DNA from: Variovorax guangxiensis
Lineage (GTDB): Bacteria; Pseudomonadota; Gammaproteobacteria; Burkholderiales; Burkholderiaceae_C
DNA length: 64,000 bases
Direction of reading: 5' to 3'
Assembly: GCF_003952165.1 (NCBI RefSeq)
Contig: NZ_RXFT01000008.1
Span: 62,001-126,000, forward strand
The notes under the pieces were generated by a model, which saw nothing but the letters and a program-made list of their open reading frames with translations, searched no databases and was not told where the DNA came from. Numbering within the stretch: position 1 is the stretch's first letter; every line of letters begins with the position of its first letter. The position numbers were made by a program, and so were the translations under genes. Below are positions 35,299 through 44,385 of the stretch, piece after piece.

Positions 35299-36174
35299 AT
35301 GGCAATCACAGGCCGCCAAGGCGCAGCCCACCAGGCGCCTCCTGGTGAAAAACAAAGAATCTTTCCCGAGGGCGCATGCGACACGCATCTGCACGTCTTC
35401 GGATCTCCGGAGGAATTTCCTTTCATCGCCGAGCGCTCGTACACCCCGCCGCCGGCCACCATCGAACAGTACTGGTCTGCCTATGGGCCCTTGGGCATGG
35501 ATCGCTGCGTTCTTGTCCAGCCGAGCGTGTACGGCCGCGATCACTCGCTCCTGAAGCGGACACTCGGCGACGCGGTTCCCGGCAGCATGCGCGGCGTGGC
35601 CGTGATCTTCGAAGACACGCCGGATGCCGAGATCGAGGAACTGCATCGACTCGGAGTCAGGGGCGCCAGATGCAATGCGCTGTTCAGCGGAGGCGTTTCC
35701 GCCGCCGGCCTGCAATCCATTGCGGATCGGGTGAAGGGCCTTGGGTGGCACATCCAGCTGCTCGTGAACATCGATGCGGATTTCAGCCTCGTCCAGCGCC
35801 TGGCCGAAAAGGGCATGAGCGTCGTGGTGGACCACTTCGGCCATCCGTCGAACTGCGGCGACATCGACAGCAGGGGCGTCAAGGGCCTTCGAAGCCTGCT
35901 TCAGGAGGGATGTGCCTGGGTCAAGTTCTCGGGCGCATACCGGATATCCGCGACAGGCTCAGGCGTCGACCCCGCCGTGCTGCCGCTCGCGCACAGCCTG
36001 GCGCACGCGAATCCCGATCGCATCGTCTGGGGCTCTGACTGGCCCCATCCCGGCATCAGCGCGAAGTCGATCGCCAGCATCGAGCTGGCAAACCTGATCA
36101 CCCACTGGTTTCCCGAGGAAATCAGGCGCAAGGCCTTGGTCGAGAACCCGACCCGGCTTTATTGGAACGACTGA
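35299..36174 (+). CDS. Amidohydrolase, 2-pyrone-4,6-dicarboxylate lactonase-like (LigI family)
   Basis: LigI-family TIM-barrel hydrolases open lactones. The 291-residue protein has the metal motif CDTHLHVFG, the active-site strand VVDHFGHP, and IVWGSDWPHPG, the family's final Asp. ATG 35299 leaves a reasonable intergenic region for the divergent lysR. It is followed by a Bug protein gene. A paralogue lies at 41.5 kb. The lactone acted on is not known. Confidence 0.85.
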   Translation: MAITGRQGAAHQAPPGEKQRIFPEGACDTHLHVFGSPEEFPFIAERSYTPPPATIEQYWSAYGPLGMDRCVLVQPSVYGRDHSLLKRTLGDAVPGSMRGVAVIFEDTPDAEIEELHRLGVRGARCNALFSGGVSAAGLQSIADRVKGLGWHIQLLVNIDADFSLVQRLAEKGMSVVVDHFGHPSNCGDIDSRGVKGLRSLLQEGCAWVKFSGAYRISATGSGVDPAVLPLAHSLAHANPDRIVWGSDWPHPGISAKSIASIELANLITHWFPEEIRRKALVENPTRLYWND

Positions 36175-36195
36175 TTTTTCAAGAAGGAGACATTC

Positions 36196-37185
36196 ATGTT
36201 CAATCAAAAAAGCAGCCGCAGAGCTTTCCTGCAATGTGCCGCATCGCTCGCTGCCTGCGCCGCACTCCACCCCGCCATTGCGCAGAATCGCTTTCCTTCG
36301 AAGCCGATCACCCTGGTGGTTCCCTTCGCACCGGGAGGGAACGTGGACATCGTCGCGCGCTCGCTGAGCGTGCCGCTGACCAGGCTGGTCGGCCAGTCCG
36401 TGATCATCGACAACCGTGCCGGCGGCGGCGGCGCCGTGGGAACGGGCGCAGTTGCGAGAGCCGAGCCCGACGGGCACACGCTGCTGGTGGCGACACCCGG
36501 TCAGCTGGGAACCCTTCCGGAGATCATCAAGGTGCCCTACAAGGCCGACAGCCTGACGCCGGTCGCTCTGCTCAGCCGTACGCCCGTCGTCGTGGTCGTG
36601 CGCGCCAACGACCCGCGGTTCAAGACCGCTGCGGACTTCCTGAAGGTCGCCAAGGCTGCCAGCCAGAGCGTGACGGTCGGCCACGCAGGCCCCGGCTCTC
36701 CCAACCACCTGGCGCTGCTCCAGTTCGAGGACTCCGCCAAGGCGCAGGTCAATGCCGTGCCCTACAAGGGGTCGGGGCCCGCCCTGGTCGATCTGATGGG
36801 TGGCCAGATCGACGCCGTAGTCGACCAGATCACGAGCTCCACTCCGCACATCAAGAGTGGCGCGCTGCGTGCTCTGATCGTGCTGGGCCCCCAGGCCGGC
36901 GGACTTCTCGCGAACGTCCCGACACTTGCGCAACTGGGCTTGCCCTCGTTCGACGCAACCACCTTCGTCGGATTGTTCGCGCCCCGGGGCACGCCTGCCG
37001 CCAGCGTCGCCAGCCTGCAGGACTGGGCGACCAAGGCCGTGGCCCAGCCGGAGTTTTCCAACGTGATCAGAGACCTGGGCAGCGAGCCCGTTGGAGGCCC
37101 TGGCGCCGCGCTCCAGAAGCTGGTCAATGCCGAGGCAGCCCTGGCTGCGCAGATGGTGAAGCAGGGGCGTCTGAAGTCCGATTGA
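36196..37185 (+). CDS. Bug/TctC-type periplasmic solute-binding protein
   Basis: Bug proteins bind carboxylates and usually serve TctAB permeases. The 329-residue protein has a signal peptide (RRAFLQCAASLAACAALHPA ending AIAQ), then FPSKPITLVVPFAPGGNVDI, the family's first-strand motif, and a normal C terminus. No tctA or tctB is nearby. It lies between the LigI-like and YdiJ-like genes, suggesting a shared substrate. Confidence 0.92.
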   Translation: MFNQKSSRRAFLQCAASLAACAALHPAIAQNRFPSKPITLVVPFAPGGNVDIVARSLSVPLTRLVGQSVIIDNRAGGGGAVGTGAVARAEPDGHTLLVATPGQLGTLPEIIKVPYKADSLTPVALLSRTPVVVVVRANDPRFKTAADFLKVAKAASQSVTVGHAGPGSPNHLALLQFEDSAKAQVNAVPYKGSGPALVDLMGGQIDAVVDQITSSTPHIKSGALRALIVLGPQAGGLLANVPTLAQLGLPSFDATTFVGLFAPRGTPAASVASLQDWATKAVAQPEFSNVIRDLGSEPVGGPGAALQKLVNAEAALAAQMVKQGRLKSD

Positions 37186-37362
37186 TCGGCATCGAAGCGC
37201 GTGGCGAAAGGATCGCGACGCGCCTGGCTTTCTGAAAGCGCGGCTGTGCAGGCGCTGCCTGTCGGCAGAAGCGCTGCAGGCTTTCCCGGCCACGCCCTTG
37301 CAGCAGGGGCGGGCAGGTCCGACCGCTCCGTGCGTGCTCCTTGCAATAGTGGAACCCTGAAA

Positions 37363-40300
37363 TTGATCGAGATCATTCCAGCGCCCGCCGCGCTGCAAAG
37401 CGGCTACCAGCGCTTTCTCCATGCGTTGGCTGCGGCGGGCTTCCGGGGCGAGATCTCGCCGCGATACGCCGACCGCACCGTCCTCGCCACGGACAACTCG
37501 ATCTACCAGCGCCTGCCCCAGGCCGTGGTCTTCCCGCTGGACGGGGCGGACGTCGAAACGCTCGCGAAGCTGCTCGCCGCGCCGGAGCATCGGCAGGTGG
37601 TCGTTTCCGTGCGTGGCGGCGGGACGGGCACCAACGGGCAGTCGCTGACGGACGGCATCGTGGTCGACCTCTCCCGGCATCTCAACCGGATTCTCTGGAT
37701 CGATCCCGTCCGGCGCGTGGCAAGGGTGCAGGCGGGCGTGGTCAAGGACCAGCTCAACGCGGCGCTGCAGGAGCATGGACTCTTCTTCGCCCCGGAGCTG
37801 TCGACCTCCAACCGCGCCACGATAGGCGGGATGATCAACACGGACGCGAGCGGCCAGGGAAGCTGCACCTACGGCAAGACGCGGGACCATGTGCAGGAAC
37901 TCGACATGGTCATGCTGGGCGGCATTCGCTTTTCGAGCAGATCCGTCGATGCCCGCGAACTGCAGGTGCAGTTGCAGAAAGACGGGCCAGTGGGTGCCGT
38001 GTGGCGCTGCGCACACCAGATCGCCACCCGGCATGCCGACCTGATCGCCGCGCGCTTTCCTCCGCTGAATCGCTGCCTCACCGGCTATGACCTGGCACAC
38101 CTCGGGGAACCCGGCGATCGCTTCAACCTCAACAGCGTCCTGTGCGGCGCAGAAGGTTCGCTGGGATTCGTGGTCGAGGCCGAGATCGGGCTGCTCCCCA
38201 TTCCCCGGTATTCGGTGCTGGTCAATGTGCGGTACGCCAGCTTCATGGATGCTCTGCGGGACGCAAGATTCCTGATGCAGCATCGCCCGCTGTCGATCGA
38301 GACGGTCGATTCACAGGTGTTGAGCCTGGCGATGGGCGACATCGTCTGGCAGGACGTGGCGGAGTACTTCTCTGTCGACGGCGACAGGCTTCCGACCCGT
38401 GGCATCAACCTGGTCGAATTCTGCGCAGACTCGCAGGAGGAACTGCGCGAGCGCGTGGCGGCCTTCGTCGGCCATCTTGCGGACGATGCCACTGCGGCGC
38501 GCATCGGCCACACGGTCGCTTGGGGGAAGGCTTGCGTGGAGAAGGTCTACGCGATGCGCAAGCGCGCCGTCGGATTGTTGGGCAACGTGCCGGGCGAGGC
38601 CCGGCCTCAGCCTTTCGTCGAAGACACTGCGGTGCCGCCGGAGAAGCTTGCCGACTACATCGAAGAGTTCAGGGCGCTGCTCGACGGCCATGGGCTGAGC
38701 TATGGCATGTTCGGCCATGTGGATGCGGGCGTGCTTCATGTCCGGCCGGCGCTGGATCTGAGAAACCCGGCCCACGCGGCGTTGATCCGCACGATCTCCG
38801 ATGAGGTCGCGGAGTTGACGCTGAAATACGGCGGCGTGTTGTGGGGCGAGCACGGGAAGGGCGTTCGTTCCGAGTACGCGCCGAAGTTCTTCGGTCCGTT
38901 GTACCCGGCACTGCAGCAACTCAAGGCTGCGTTCGACCCATACAACCAGCTGAACCCGGGAAAGATCGCCACTCCCGCGGGCCAGCCTGCAGAGTTGCTG
39001 CGTATCGACGAAGTCCCTTTGCGCGCCGATGCCGATCGCCAGATCGACGAACGCGTCTGGCAAAGCCACGCAAGTGCGCTTCGCTGCAACGGCAACGGCG
39101 CCTGCTACAACTTCGACCCTGACGATGCGATGTGCCCCTCATGGAAGGCCACGCGTGAACGCAGGCATTCGCCCAAGGGCCGTGCGGCCCTGATGCGGGA
39201 GTGGCTGCGTTTGCAGGGCAATGCGGGGGGCGATGTACTCGGGGTGGCTGCGCAGCAGCCTTCGTTCGTCGCCGGATTCGTCAGGCGCTGGAAGAGCGGC
39301 CGTGGGCGCGCGGTGGCCGGCATCGGTGCTTCCGATGACTTCTCCCACGAGGTCTACGAAGCGATGAGTGGTTGCCTGGCCTGCAAGTCGTGCGCGGGGC
39401 AGTGCCCTGTCAAGGTCAACGTCCCGGATTTCCGCTCGCGCTTCCTGGAGCTCTATCACTCCCGTTACTCGCGGCCGATGAAGGACTACCTGATCGGTTC
39501 GCTCGAATTCAGCGTGCCGTTCTTCGCGCGGGTTCCGTGGCTCTACAACGCGGCGATGTCCTCCGGCCTGCTGCGCCGCATGCTCGAACGCCATGCGGGC
39601 ATGGTCGACAGTCCGCTGCTGAGCCGTTTCGACTTCAAGGCCACGCTGCGTCGCTGGGGCGTACGCACTGCCACTGAGCGGTCGCTGATGGCTCTGACGG
39701 ATGCGCAGCGGGCCCGGTCCGTCGTCCTCGTTCAGGATGCCTTTACGCGCTATTTCGATACGCACGTTCTCTCGGCATTCATCGAACTCGCTTCACGGCT
39801 CGGGTACACGGTGTGGCTGGCGCCTTTCATGCCGAACGGCAAGCCGCTTCACGTTCTTGGCTTTTTGAAGGGGTTCGGCCGTGCAGCGCGCAGGAACGCG
39901 GCGATGCTCGACGAACTGGCTTCGTGCGGCGTGCCGCTCGTCGGCCTCGACCCTGCGATGACGCTCGTGTATCGACAGGAATACGCGAAGCTCCCAACAC
40001 TGGAGAAGCCTCCCGCCGTGCAGCTTCCGCAGGAGTGGCTGCTCGATGTTCTGCCCCGGATGAATCCGCAACCCGCAGCGGGAGACTTCCGGCTTCTGGG
40101 CCATTGCACCGAAAGGACGAACGCGCCTGCGGCCGCGGCCTTGTGGCCCGATGTGTTCGCCCGCGCCGGTTTGAAGCTCCAGCAGCAAGCCAGCGGCTGC
40201 TGCGGCATGTCGGGGACCTATGGCCATGAGAGCGTGAACGTCGCGACGTCCCGCCAGATCTACTCCCTGTCCTGGGAGCCGATACTGAAGGATGGGGAGA

Positions 40301-40446
40301 CGCAGAAGACGGAGTTCCTGGCGACGGGCTACTCCTGTCGCAGCCAGGCCAAGCGAATGGAGGGCCGGCATCTCCGGCATCCCGTGGAGGTATTGCTCCA
40401 GTTCCATGCCCGGACCGCGTCACCCGCGACGGGCCGAAGGCAATGA
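37363..40446 (+). CDS. FAD-binding and Fe-S oxidase (YdiJ / D-2-hydroxyglutarate dehydrogenase-like)
   Basis: YdiJ-type enzymes oxidise D-2-hydroxyacids such as D-2-hydroxyglutarate. The 1027-residue protein (YdiJ is about 1018) has a FAD-binding PCMH domain (VSVRGGGTGTNGQSLTDGIV, STSNRATIGGMINTDASGQG), a C-terminal FAD oxidase domain (GVLWGEHGKGVRSEY), a ferredoxin-type domain (CNGNGACYNF near 573; CLACKSCAGQCPVKVN near 669) and a CCG-type cysteine motif (GCCGMSG near 943). TTG 37363 was chosen after GGAA. It would complete a pathway that yields a D-2-hydroxyacid. Confidence 0.88.
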   Translation: MIEIIPAPAALQSGYQRFLHALAAAGFRGEISPRYADRTVLATDNSIYQRLPQAVVFPLDGADVETLAKLLAAPEHRQVVVSVRGGGTGTNGQSLTDGIVVDLSRHLNRILWIDPVRRVARVQAGVVKDQLNAALQEHGLFFAPELSTSNRATIGGMINTDASGQGSCTYGKTRDHVQELDMVMLGGIRFSSRSVDARELQVQLQKDGPVGAVWRCAHQIATRHADLIAARFPPLNRCLTGYDLAHLGEPGDRFNLNSVLCGAEGSLGFVVEAEIGLLPIPRYSVLVNVRYASFMDALRDARFLMQHRPLSIETVDSQVLSLAMGDIVWQDVAEYFSVDGDRLPTRGINLVEFCADSQEELRERVAAFVGHLADDATAARIGHTVAWGKACVEKVYAMRKRAVGLLGNVPGEARPQPFVEDTAVPPEKLADYIEEFRALLDGHGLSYGMFGHVDAGVLHVRPALDLRNPAHAALIRTISDEVAELTLKYGGVLWGEHGKGVRSEYAPKFFGPLYPALQQLKAAFDPYNQLNPGKIATPAGQPAELLRIDEVPLRADADRQIDERVWQSHASALRCNGNGACYNFDPDDAMCPSWKATRERRHSPKGRAALMREWLRLQGNAGGDVLGVAAQQPSFVAGFVRRWKSGRGRAVAGIGASDDFSHEVYEAMSGCLACKSCAGQCPVKVNVPDFRSRFLELYHSRYSRPMKDYLIGSLEFSVPFFARVPWLYNAAMSSGLLRRMLERHAGMVDSPLLSRFDFKATLRRWGVRTATERSLMALTDAQRARSVVLVQDAFTRYFDTHVLSAFIELASRLGYTVWLAPFMPNGKPLHVLGFLKGFGRAARRNAAMLDELASCGVPLVGLDPAMTLVYRQEYAKLPTLEKPPAVQLPQEWLLDVLPRMNPQPAAGDFRLLGHCTERTNAPAAAALWPDVFARAGLKLQQQASGCCGMSGTYGHESVNVATSRQIYSLSWEPILKDGETQKTEFLATGYSCRSQAKRMEGRHLRHPVEVLLQFHARTASPATGRRQ

Positions 40447-40467
40447 CCTGCGGGTGCGCGACGAAAA

Positions 40468-40530
40468 ACTGACTCGGCAACTGCCTTCGCGAGTGCTCGC
40501 GCCACGCGCGAGCCCCTAGCGAAGCTCAGT
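40468..40530. terminator. Nested triple stem between two convergent operons
   Basis: Three nested pairs occur: ACTGA/TCAGT (40468-40472, 40526-40530), CTTCGC/GCGAAG (40485-40490, 40519-40524) and GCTCGCG/CGCGAGC (40495-40501, 40507-40513). It lies exactly between the two convergent genes and is likely a bidirectional transcript end, although no T-run is present. Confidence 0.5.
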
Positions 40531-40533
40531 CCC

Positions 40534-41454
40534 TCAGTCGTCCAATCGATGCAGCTCCACGCCCGGCGCGTCGAGCTCTGCCTTCAACACATTGCCGTGC
40601 GTCGAATCGGTGACGAACAGCGTGCACCTGTCCGGCCCGCCGAAGGCGATGTTCGTGGTGGACGCGCCGACGGGGCCGCGCAGCACCATGACCGGCTCGG
40701 CACGCGCATCGAGCACCCACACGATGCCCAGGCCCGGGTTTGCGACCAGCAGCCGCCCCTGTGCGTCGACGGCGAGCCCGTCGGGGCCGCTCGGACCATG
40801 GGACGTGAAGAACTGGCCCACCTTGGCGACGCTGCCGTCCGCGAGCAGCGGCACGCGCCACACGCAGTTGCCGCGCGTCACGGCGAGGTAGAGCACCTTG
40901 CCGTCGGGCGAGAGCGCCACGCCGTTGGGGCTGGGCACGTTCGACAGCAGCAGGTCGAGCTGACCGTCGGGCCGCAGGCGATACAGACGCCCCGACGGGT
41001 CGTGCAGGCCGCTCTGGCCCTGGTCGGTGAAGTAGATGTTGCCCCGCGCGTCCAGCACCAGGTCGTTCACGCCCTTGAAGCTCTCGGTGTTGCGCCGCTG
41101 CAGGTGCGGCGTGACGCTGCCGGTGCGTATGTCCACGCGCATCAGGCCGTTCCTGTAGTCGGTGACGAGCAGCGTGTTCGCGTCGATGAACTTCATGCCG
41201 TTCGGTTCGCCGTCGTACTCGGCGACCAGCGTCCACTCGCCCGAGGCGTCGATGCGGAAGATGCGGCCGAAGGGAATGTCCGAGACGTAGAGGTTGCCGG
41301 CGGCGTCGAACACCGGCCCTTCGAGGAAGGAGTCGGTCGGCTGGCCGCCGCGGTTGGCGTCGGCCCAGACGCTCGGCTCGCGGCGCCGGAAATGTCCGGG
41401 CATGCTGGTGAAGGTCTGGAGCTCCAGCACCTGGGGCGCTTGCAGGAAGTACAA
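40534..41454 (-). CDS. SMP-30/gluconolactonase-like lactonase
   Basis: SMP-30 beta-propellers hydrolyse sugar lactones with a divalent metal. The 306-residue protein has the family pattern FLEGPVFDAAGNLYVSDIPF, GPSGPDGLAVDAQGRLLVAN and GVNDLVLDARGNIYFTDQGQ. TTG 41454 follows AAAGGAGA. It is the last gene of the leftward IclR-linked operon, next to a LigI-like lactonase, so two lactonases of different folds lie side by side. Confidence 0.85.
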   Translation of the reverse strand: MYFLQAPQVLELQTFTSMPGHFRRREPSVWADANRGGQPTDSFLEGPVFDAAGNLYVSDIPFGRIFRIDASGEWTLVAEYDGEPNGMKFIDANTLLVTDYRNGLMRVDIRTGSVTPHLQRRNTESFKGVNDLVLDARGNIYFTDQGQSGLHDPSGRLYRLRPDGQLDLLLSNVPSPNGVALSPDGKVLYLAVTRGNCVWRVPLLADGSVAKVGQFFTSHGPSGPDGLAVDAQGRLLVANPGLGIVWVLDARAEPVMVLRGPVGASTTNIAFGGPDRCTLFVTDSTHGNVLKAELDAPGVELHRLDD

Positions 41455-41477
41455 GTCAGTCTCCTTTGCGGCGCGGA

Positions 41478-42365
41478 TCAGGCGGCCGCGAATCCATAGA
41501 GCTTCGCCGGGTTGTCGACGAGGATGCGCTTGCGCACGGCTTCGTCGCCGCACCATGAGGCGAGCACGTTCGCTAGGGCCGCGTCGTCCACCGTTCCCGG
41601 CGTCTCGGTCGTGTGCGGCCAGTCGCTGCCCCACACCAGCCGCTCGGGCGCGGCCTCGACCAGCGCGCGGCCCAGCGCGAAGGCATCGCGGTAGGCGGGG
41701 GCTCCGTCGCGCGATCGCATGTAGACGCCCGAGAGCTTCATCCATGTGTTGCCGCCGTCGAGCAGTCGCCGCGCCACGGTGAACGCCGCTGCATTGGCAC
41801 CTTCGGCCGGATCGATGCGCGCCATGTGGTCGATGACCAGCGGCACGGGAAGCGTTGCCAGCACTGGCTCGAGCTCCACCAGCTGTTCCGGATGCACGAA
41901 GACCTGGATGTGCCAGCCCAGCCGCGCCACCTTGCGCGCCAGCGTCGTCAGCATCTGCGGCGCGGTGATGCCCCAGGACTGCGGCGTCACGAAATTCACG
42001 CGCAGGCCGCAGACGCGCTGCGCCGCAAGGCGGTCGAGTTCGCTGTCGGCCACGTCCTCGGCGACGACCGCGACGCCGCGCGCCTGTTCGCCCAGCTGCG
42101 CGAGCGCATCGAGCGTGCAGGCGTTGTCGGTGCCGTAGGTCGAAGGGTTGACGACCACCGTGCGCGAGGTGCCCAGCCGCTGCTGCAGCAGGCGGTAGGC
42201 TGCCACCTCGGCGCGAGGCGGCTGGCGCTTCCAGTGCGGCGACGCGGCGAAGCGCGCATCGAAGATGTGCATGTGGCTGTCGCACGCGCCCGCGGGCAGC
42301 GCGGGCGCGGGGCGATCCAGGCCCACCGAGTGGGGAACCGGCTGTGCGATGGAGGTGGCGTTCAT
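41478..42365 (-). CDS. Amidohydrolase, LigI-like lactonase (second copy)
   Basis: The 295-residue protein resembles the amidohydrolase at 35.3 kb: CDSHMHIFD for the metal site, LVIDHMARIDP, and LVWGSDWPHT with the active-site Asp. Differences in the loop between strands suggest a different substrate. It lies between a Bug gene and the SMP-30 gene in the IclR-linked operon. Confidence 0.85.
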   Translation of the reverse strand: MNATSIAQPVPHSVGLDRPAPALPAGACDSHMHIFDARFAASPHWKRQPPRAEVAAYRLLQQRLGTSRTVVVNPSTYGTDNACTLDALAQLGEQARGVAVVAEDVADSELDRLAAQRVCGLRVNFVTPQSWGITAPQMLTTLARKVARLGWHIQVFVHPEQLVELEPVLATLPVPLVIDHMARIDPAEGANAAAFTVARRLLDGGNTWMKLSGVYMRSRDGAPAYRDAFALGRALVEAAPERLVWGSDWPHTTETPGTVDDAALANVLASWCGDEAVRKRILVDNPAKLYGFAAA

Positions 42366-42378
42366 TCGTGCGCTGTGG

Positions 42379-43335
42379 TCAATCGAGCTTGATGTTGCCC
42401 TTGCGGATCACTTCCGCCCACTTCGCATCTTCCTTCTTCAGGAAGTCGGCGAACTCGGCAGGCGTTGAGCCGACCGGCTGCACGCCGACGTCGACGAAGC
42501 GCTTCTTCACTTCCTCTTCCTTCAGCGCCTCGACCACCGCCTTGTGCAGCTTCTCGGCAATGGGTACCGGCGTGCCGGTGGGCAGGAAGACGCCGTTCCA
42601 TTCGTAGGCCTTGTAGCCGGGTGCCACGATCTCGGCGATGGTGGGCACGTCGGGCAGCCGAGGCGAACGCTGCGGCGAAGACACCGCCAGCGCGCGCAGC
42701 TTGCCGGAGGACACGAGCGGATACGAGGCGGCGATGGTGCTGAACATGAAGTCCACCTGCCCGCCCATCACGTCGGTGATGGCGGGGCCGCCGCTCTTGT
42801 AGCCCACGTGCACCATGTCCAGCCCGAGCCGCTGGCGCAGCAGCTCCGCCGCGAGCCGCTGCACGGTGCCGCTGCCGCCCGATGCGAAGTTGATCTTTCC
42901 GGGCTCGGCCTTGGCCTTGTCGGCAAGGTCCTTGATGCTCTTCAAGGGCGAATCGGCGCGCACGATCACGATGTTGGGCGCCAGCGCCACGAGCGCGAGC
43001 GGCTGCAGCGCAGTGGCGGCATAGGGCATGCGCGCGAAGAGATGCGGATTGATCGAGTAGGGCGTAGCGTCGTAGAGCACGGTGTAGCCGTCGGGCGCGG
43101 CCTTGGCCGCGAAGCCCGCGCCGATGGTGCCGCTGGCGCCGGGCCGGTTGTCGACGACCACGGCGGTGCCCAGCTTCGCGCCCACGCGCACGGCCAGCAC
43201 GCGCGCCAGCGCGTCGGCCGAGCCGCCGGGCGCATAGGGCACGACGAGCGTGATCGGGCGCTCCGGAAAGGCCGCCTGCGCGGAGGCAGCGGCGACAAGG
43301 ATGCATGCGGCGAGCACGCGTCGGATGGCTTTCAT
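42379..43335 (-). CDS. Bug/TctC-type periplasmic solute-binding protein
   Basis: The 318-residue protein has a short signal peptide ending ASAQA and FPERPITLVVPYAPGGSADA, the Bug signature, with GYKSGGPAITDVMGGQVDFM further on. It is part of the IclR-linked operon and adjoins a frameshifted Bug copy upstream. No permease partner is in the window. Confidence 0.92.
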   Translation of the reverse strand: MKAIRRVLAACILVAAASAQAAFPERPITLVVPYAPGGSADALARVLAVRVGAKLGTAVVVDNRPGASGTIGAGFAAKAAPDGYTVLYDATPYSINPHLFARMPYAATALQPLALVALAPNIVIVRADSPLKSIKDLADKAKAEPGKINFASGGSGTVQRLAAELLRQRLGLDMVHVGYKSGGPAITDVMGGQVDFMFSTIAASYPLVSSGKLRALAVSSPQRSPRLPDVPTIAEIVAPGYKAYEWNGVFLPTGTPVPIAEKLHKAVVEALKEEEVKKRFVDVGVQPVGSTPAEFADFLKKEDAKWAEVIRKGNIKLD

Positions 43336-43357
43336 TCTGTGTTCCTCGGGTATGCGG

Positions 43358-44342
43358 TCATTCGGTCTTGAGGTCGAGCGTTGGGGCCAGATCGCCGTAG
43401 AGCCTGACCTCGCCCGCCAGCTGCGCGCCGAATGCATCGGCGCAGGTGTTGCGGGCCTCCATGCCCAGCGAGCGCAGCTTTTCCTGCGTGGCCGGCGCCT
43501 GCGCGAATTCGGTCGCCACGCGGCGAAGGGTGGCCAGCACCTCGGGCGGCGTCTTCGCCGGCGCGAGCAGGCCGTACCAGGCGTCGGCCGTGTAGCCCCT
43601 GACGCCGGCCTCCTCGAAGGTCGGCACACCGGGCAGCAGCGCGGAGCGCTTCGGGGCGGCCACCGCCAGGGCGGTCAGCTTGCCGGTCTGCACCTGCGCG
43701 AGCACCGAGCCCAGCGTGGCGAAGGAGCTGTCGACCTGCCGCCGATGAGATCGGTCACGGCCTGCGCCGCGCCTTTGTAGGGGATGTGGTTCATCGACGT
43801 GCCCGTGAGCTGCGTGAACTGCGCGCTCGCGAAGTGGCCGGAGCTGCCGGAGCCCGGCGTGGCGTATGTGCGCTTGCCCGGCTCGGCCTTCACGGCCTGC
43901 AGGAAGGCGCCGAGCGACTTCACCGGCATCGACGGCCCCACCACGAGCACCGTGGGCTCACGGCCAGCGAGCACACCGGCGCGAAGGAGTGCACGGCGTC
44001 GAACTTGACGCGCTGGCTGTAGAGCGCCGGGATCATCGTGTGGTTCGTCGCGCCCAGCAGCAGGGTGTAGCCGTCCGCTGGCGCGGCGGCGACCGCCTCG
44101 GCCGCGAGGATGGTGTTGGCGCCGGGCTTGTTGTCCACGACGAATGGCTGGCCCAGCGCGCGCGATGCGTGGTCGGCGAAGGCGCGCGCCACCACGTCGG
44201 TGGGGCCGCCCGCCGAGAAGCCGACGAGCACGCGCACCGGCTTGGCAGGCCAGCTCTGGGCCTGCGCCTGCATTTGAACTGCCAGCGCGAACGGCAGGCC
44301 GATTGCGAGCGCGGTCCAGCGGGCCTTCTTGCCGCTCTTCAT
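43358..44342 (-). pseudogene. Frameshifted Bug/TctC solute-binding protein gene
   Basis: Three consecutive frames together spell one Bug protein: signal peptide and SWPAKPVRVLVGFSAGGPTD from ATG 44342; then REPTVLVVGPSMPVKSLGAF and HIPYKGAAQAVTDLIGG in a second frame; then QVQTGKLTALAVAAPKRSAL to the stop at 43358 in a third. The breaks are near 43968-43976 and 43736-43742, the latter consistent with one missing base in the codons for the QVD stretch. It is either a decayed gene or one with two sequencing errors. The flanking operon is intact. Confidence 0.8.
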
Positions 44343-44385
44343 TCTCTTGTCTCCTTGTCTGGATCGGGGTAGCGGCGATGCTGCC

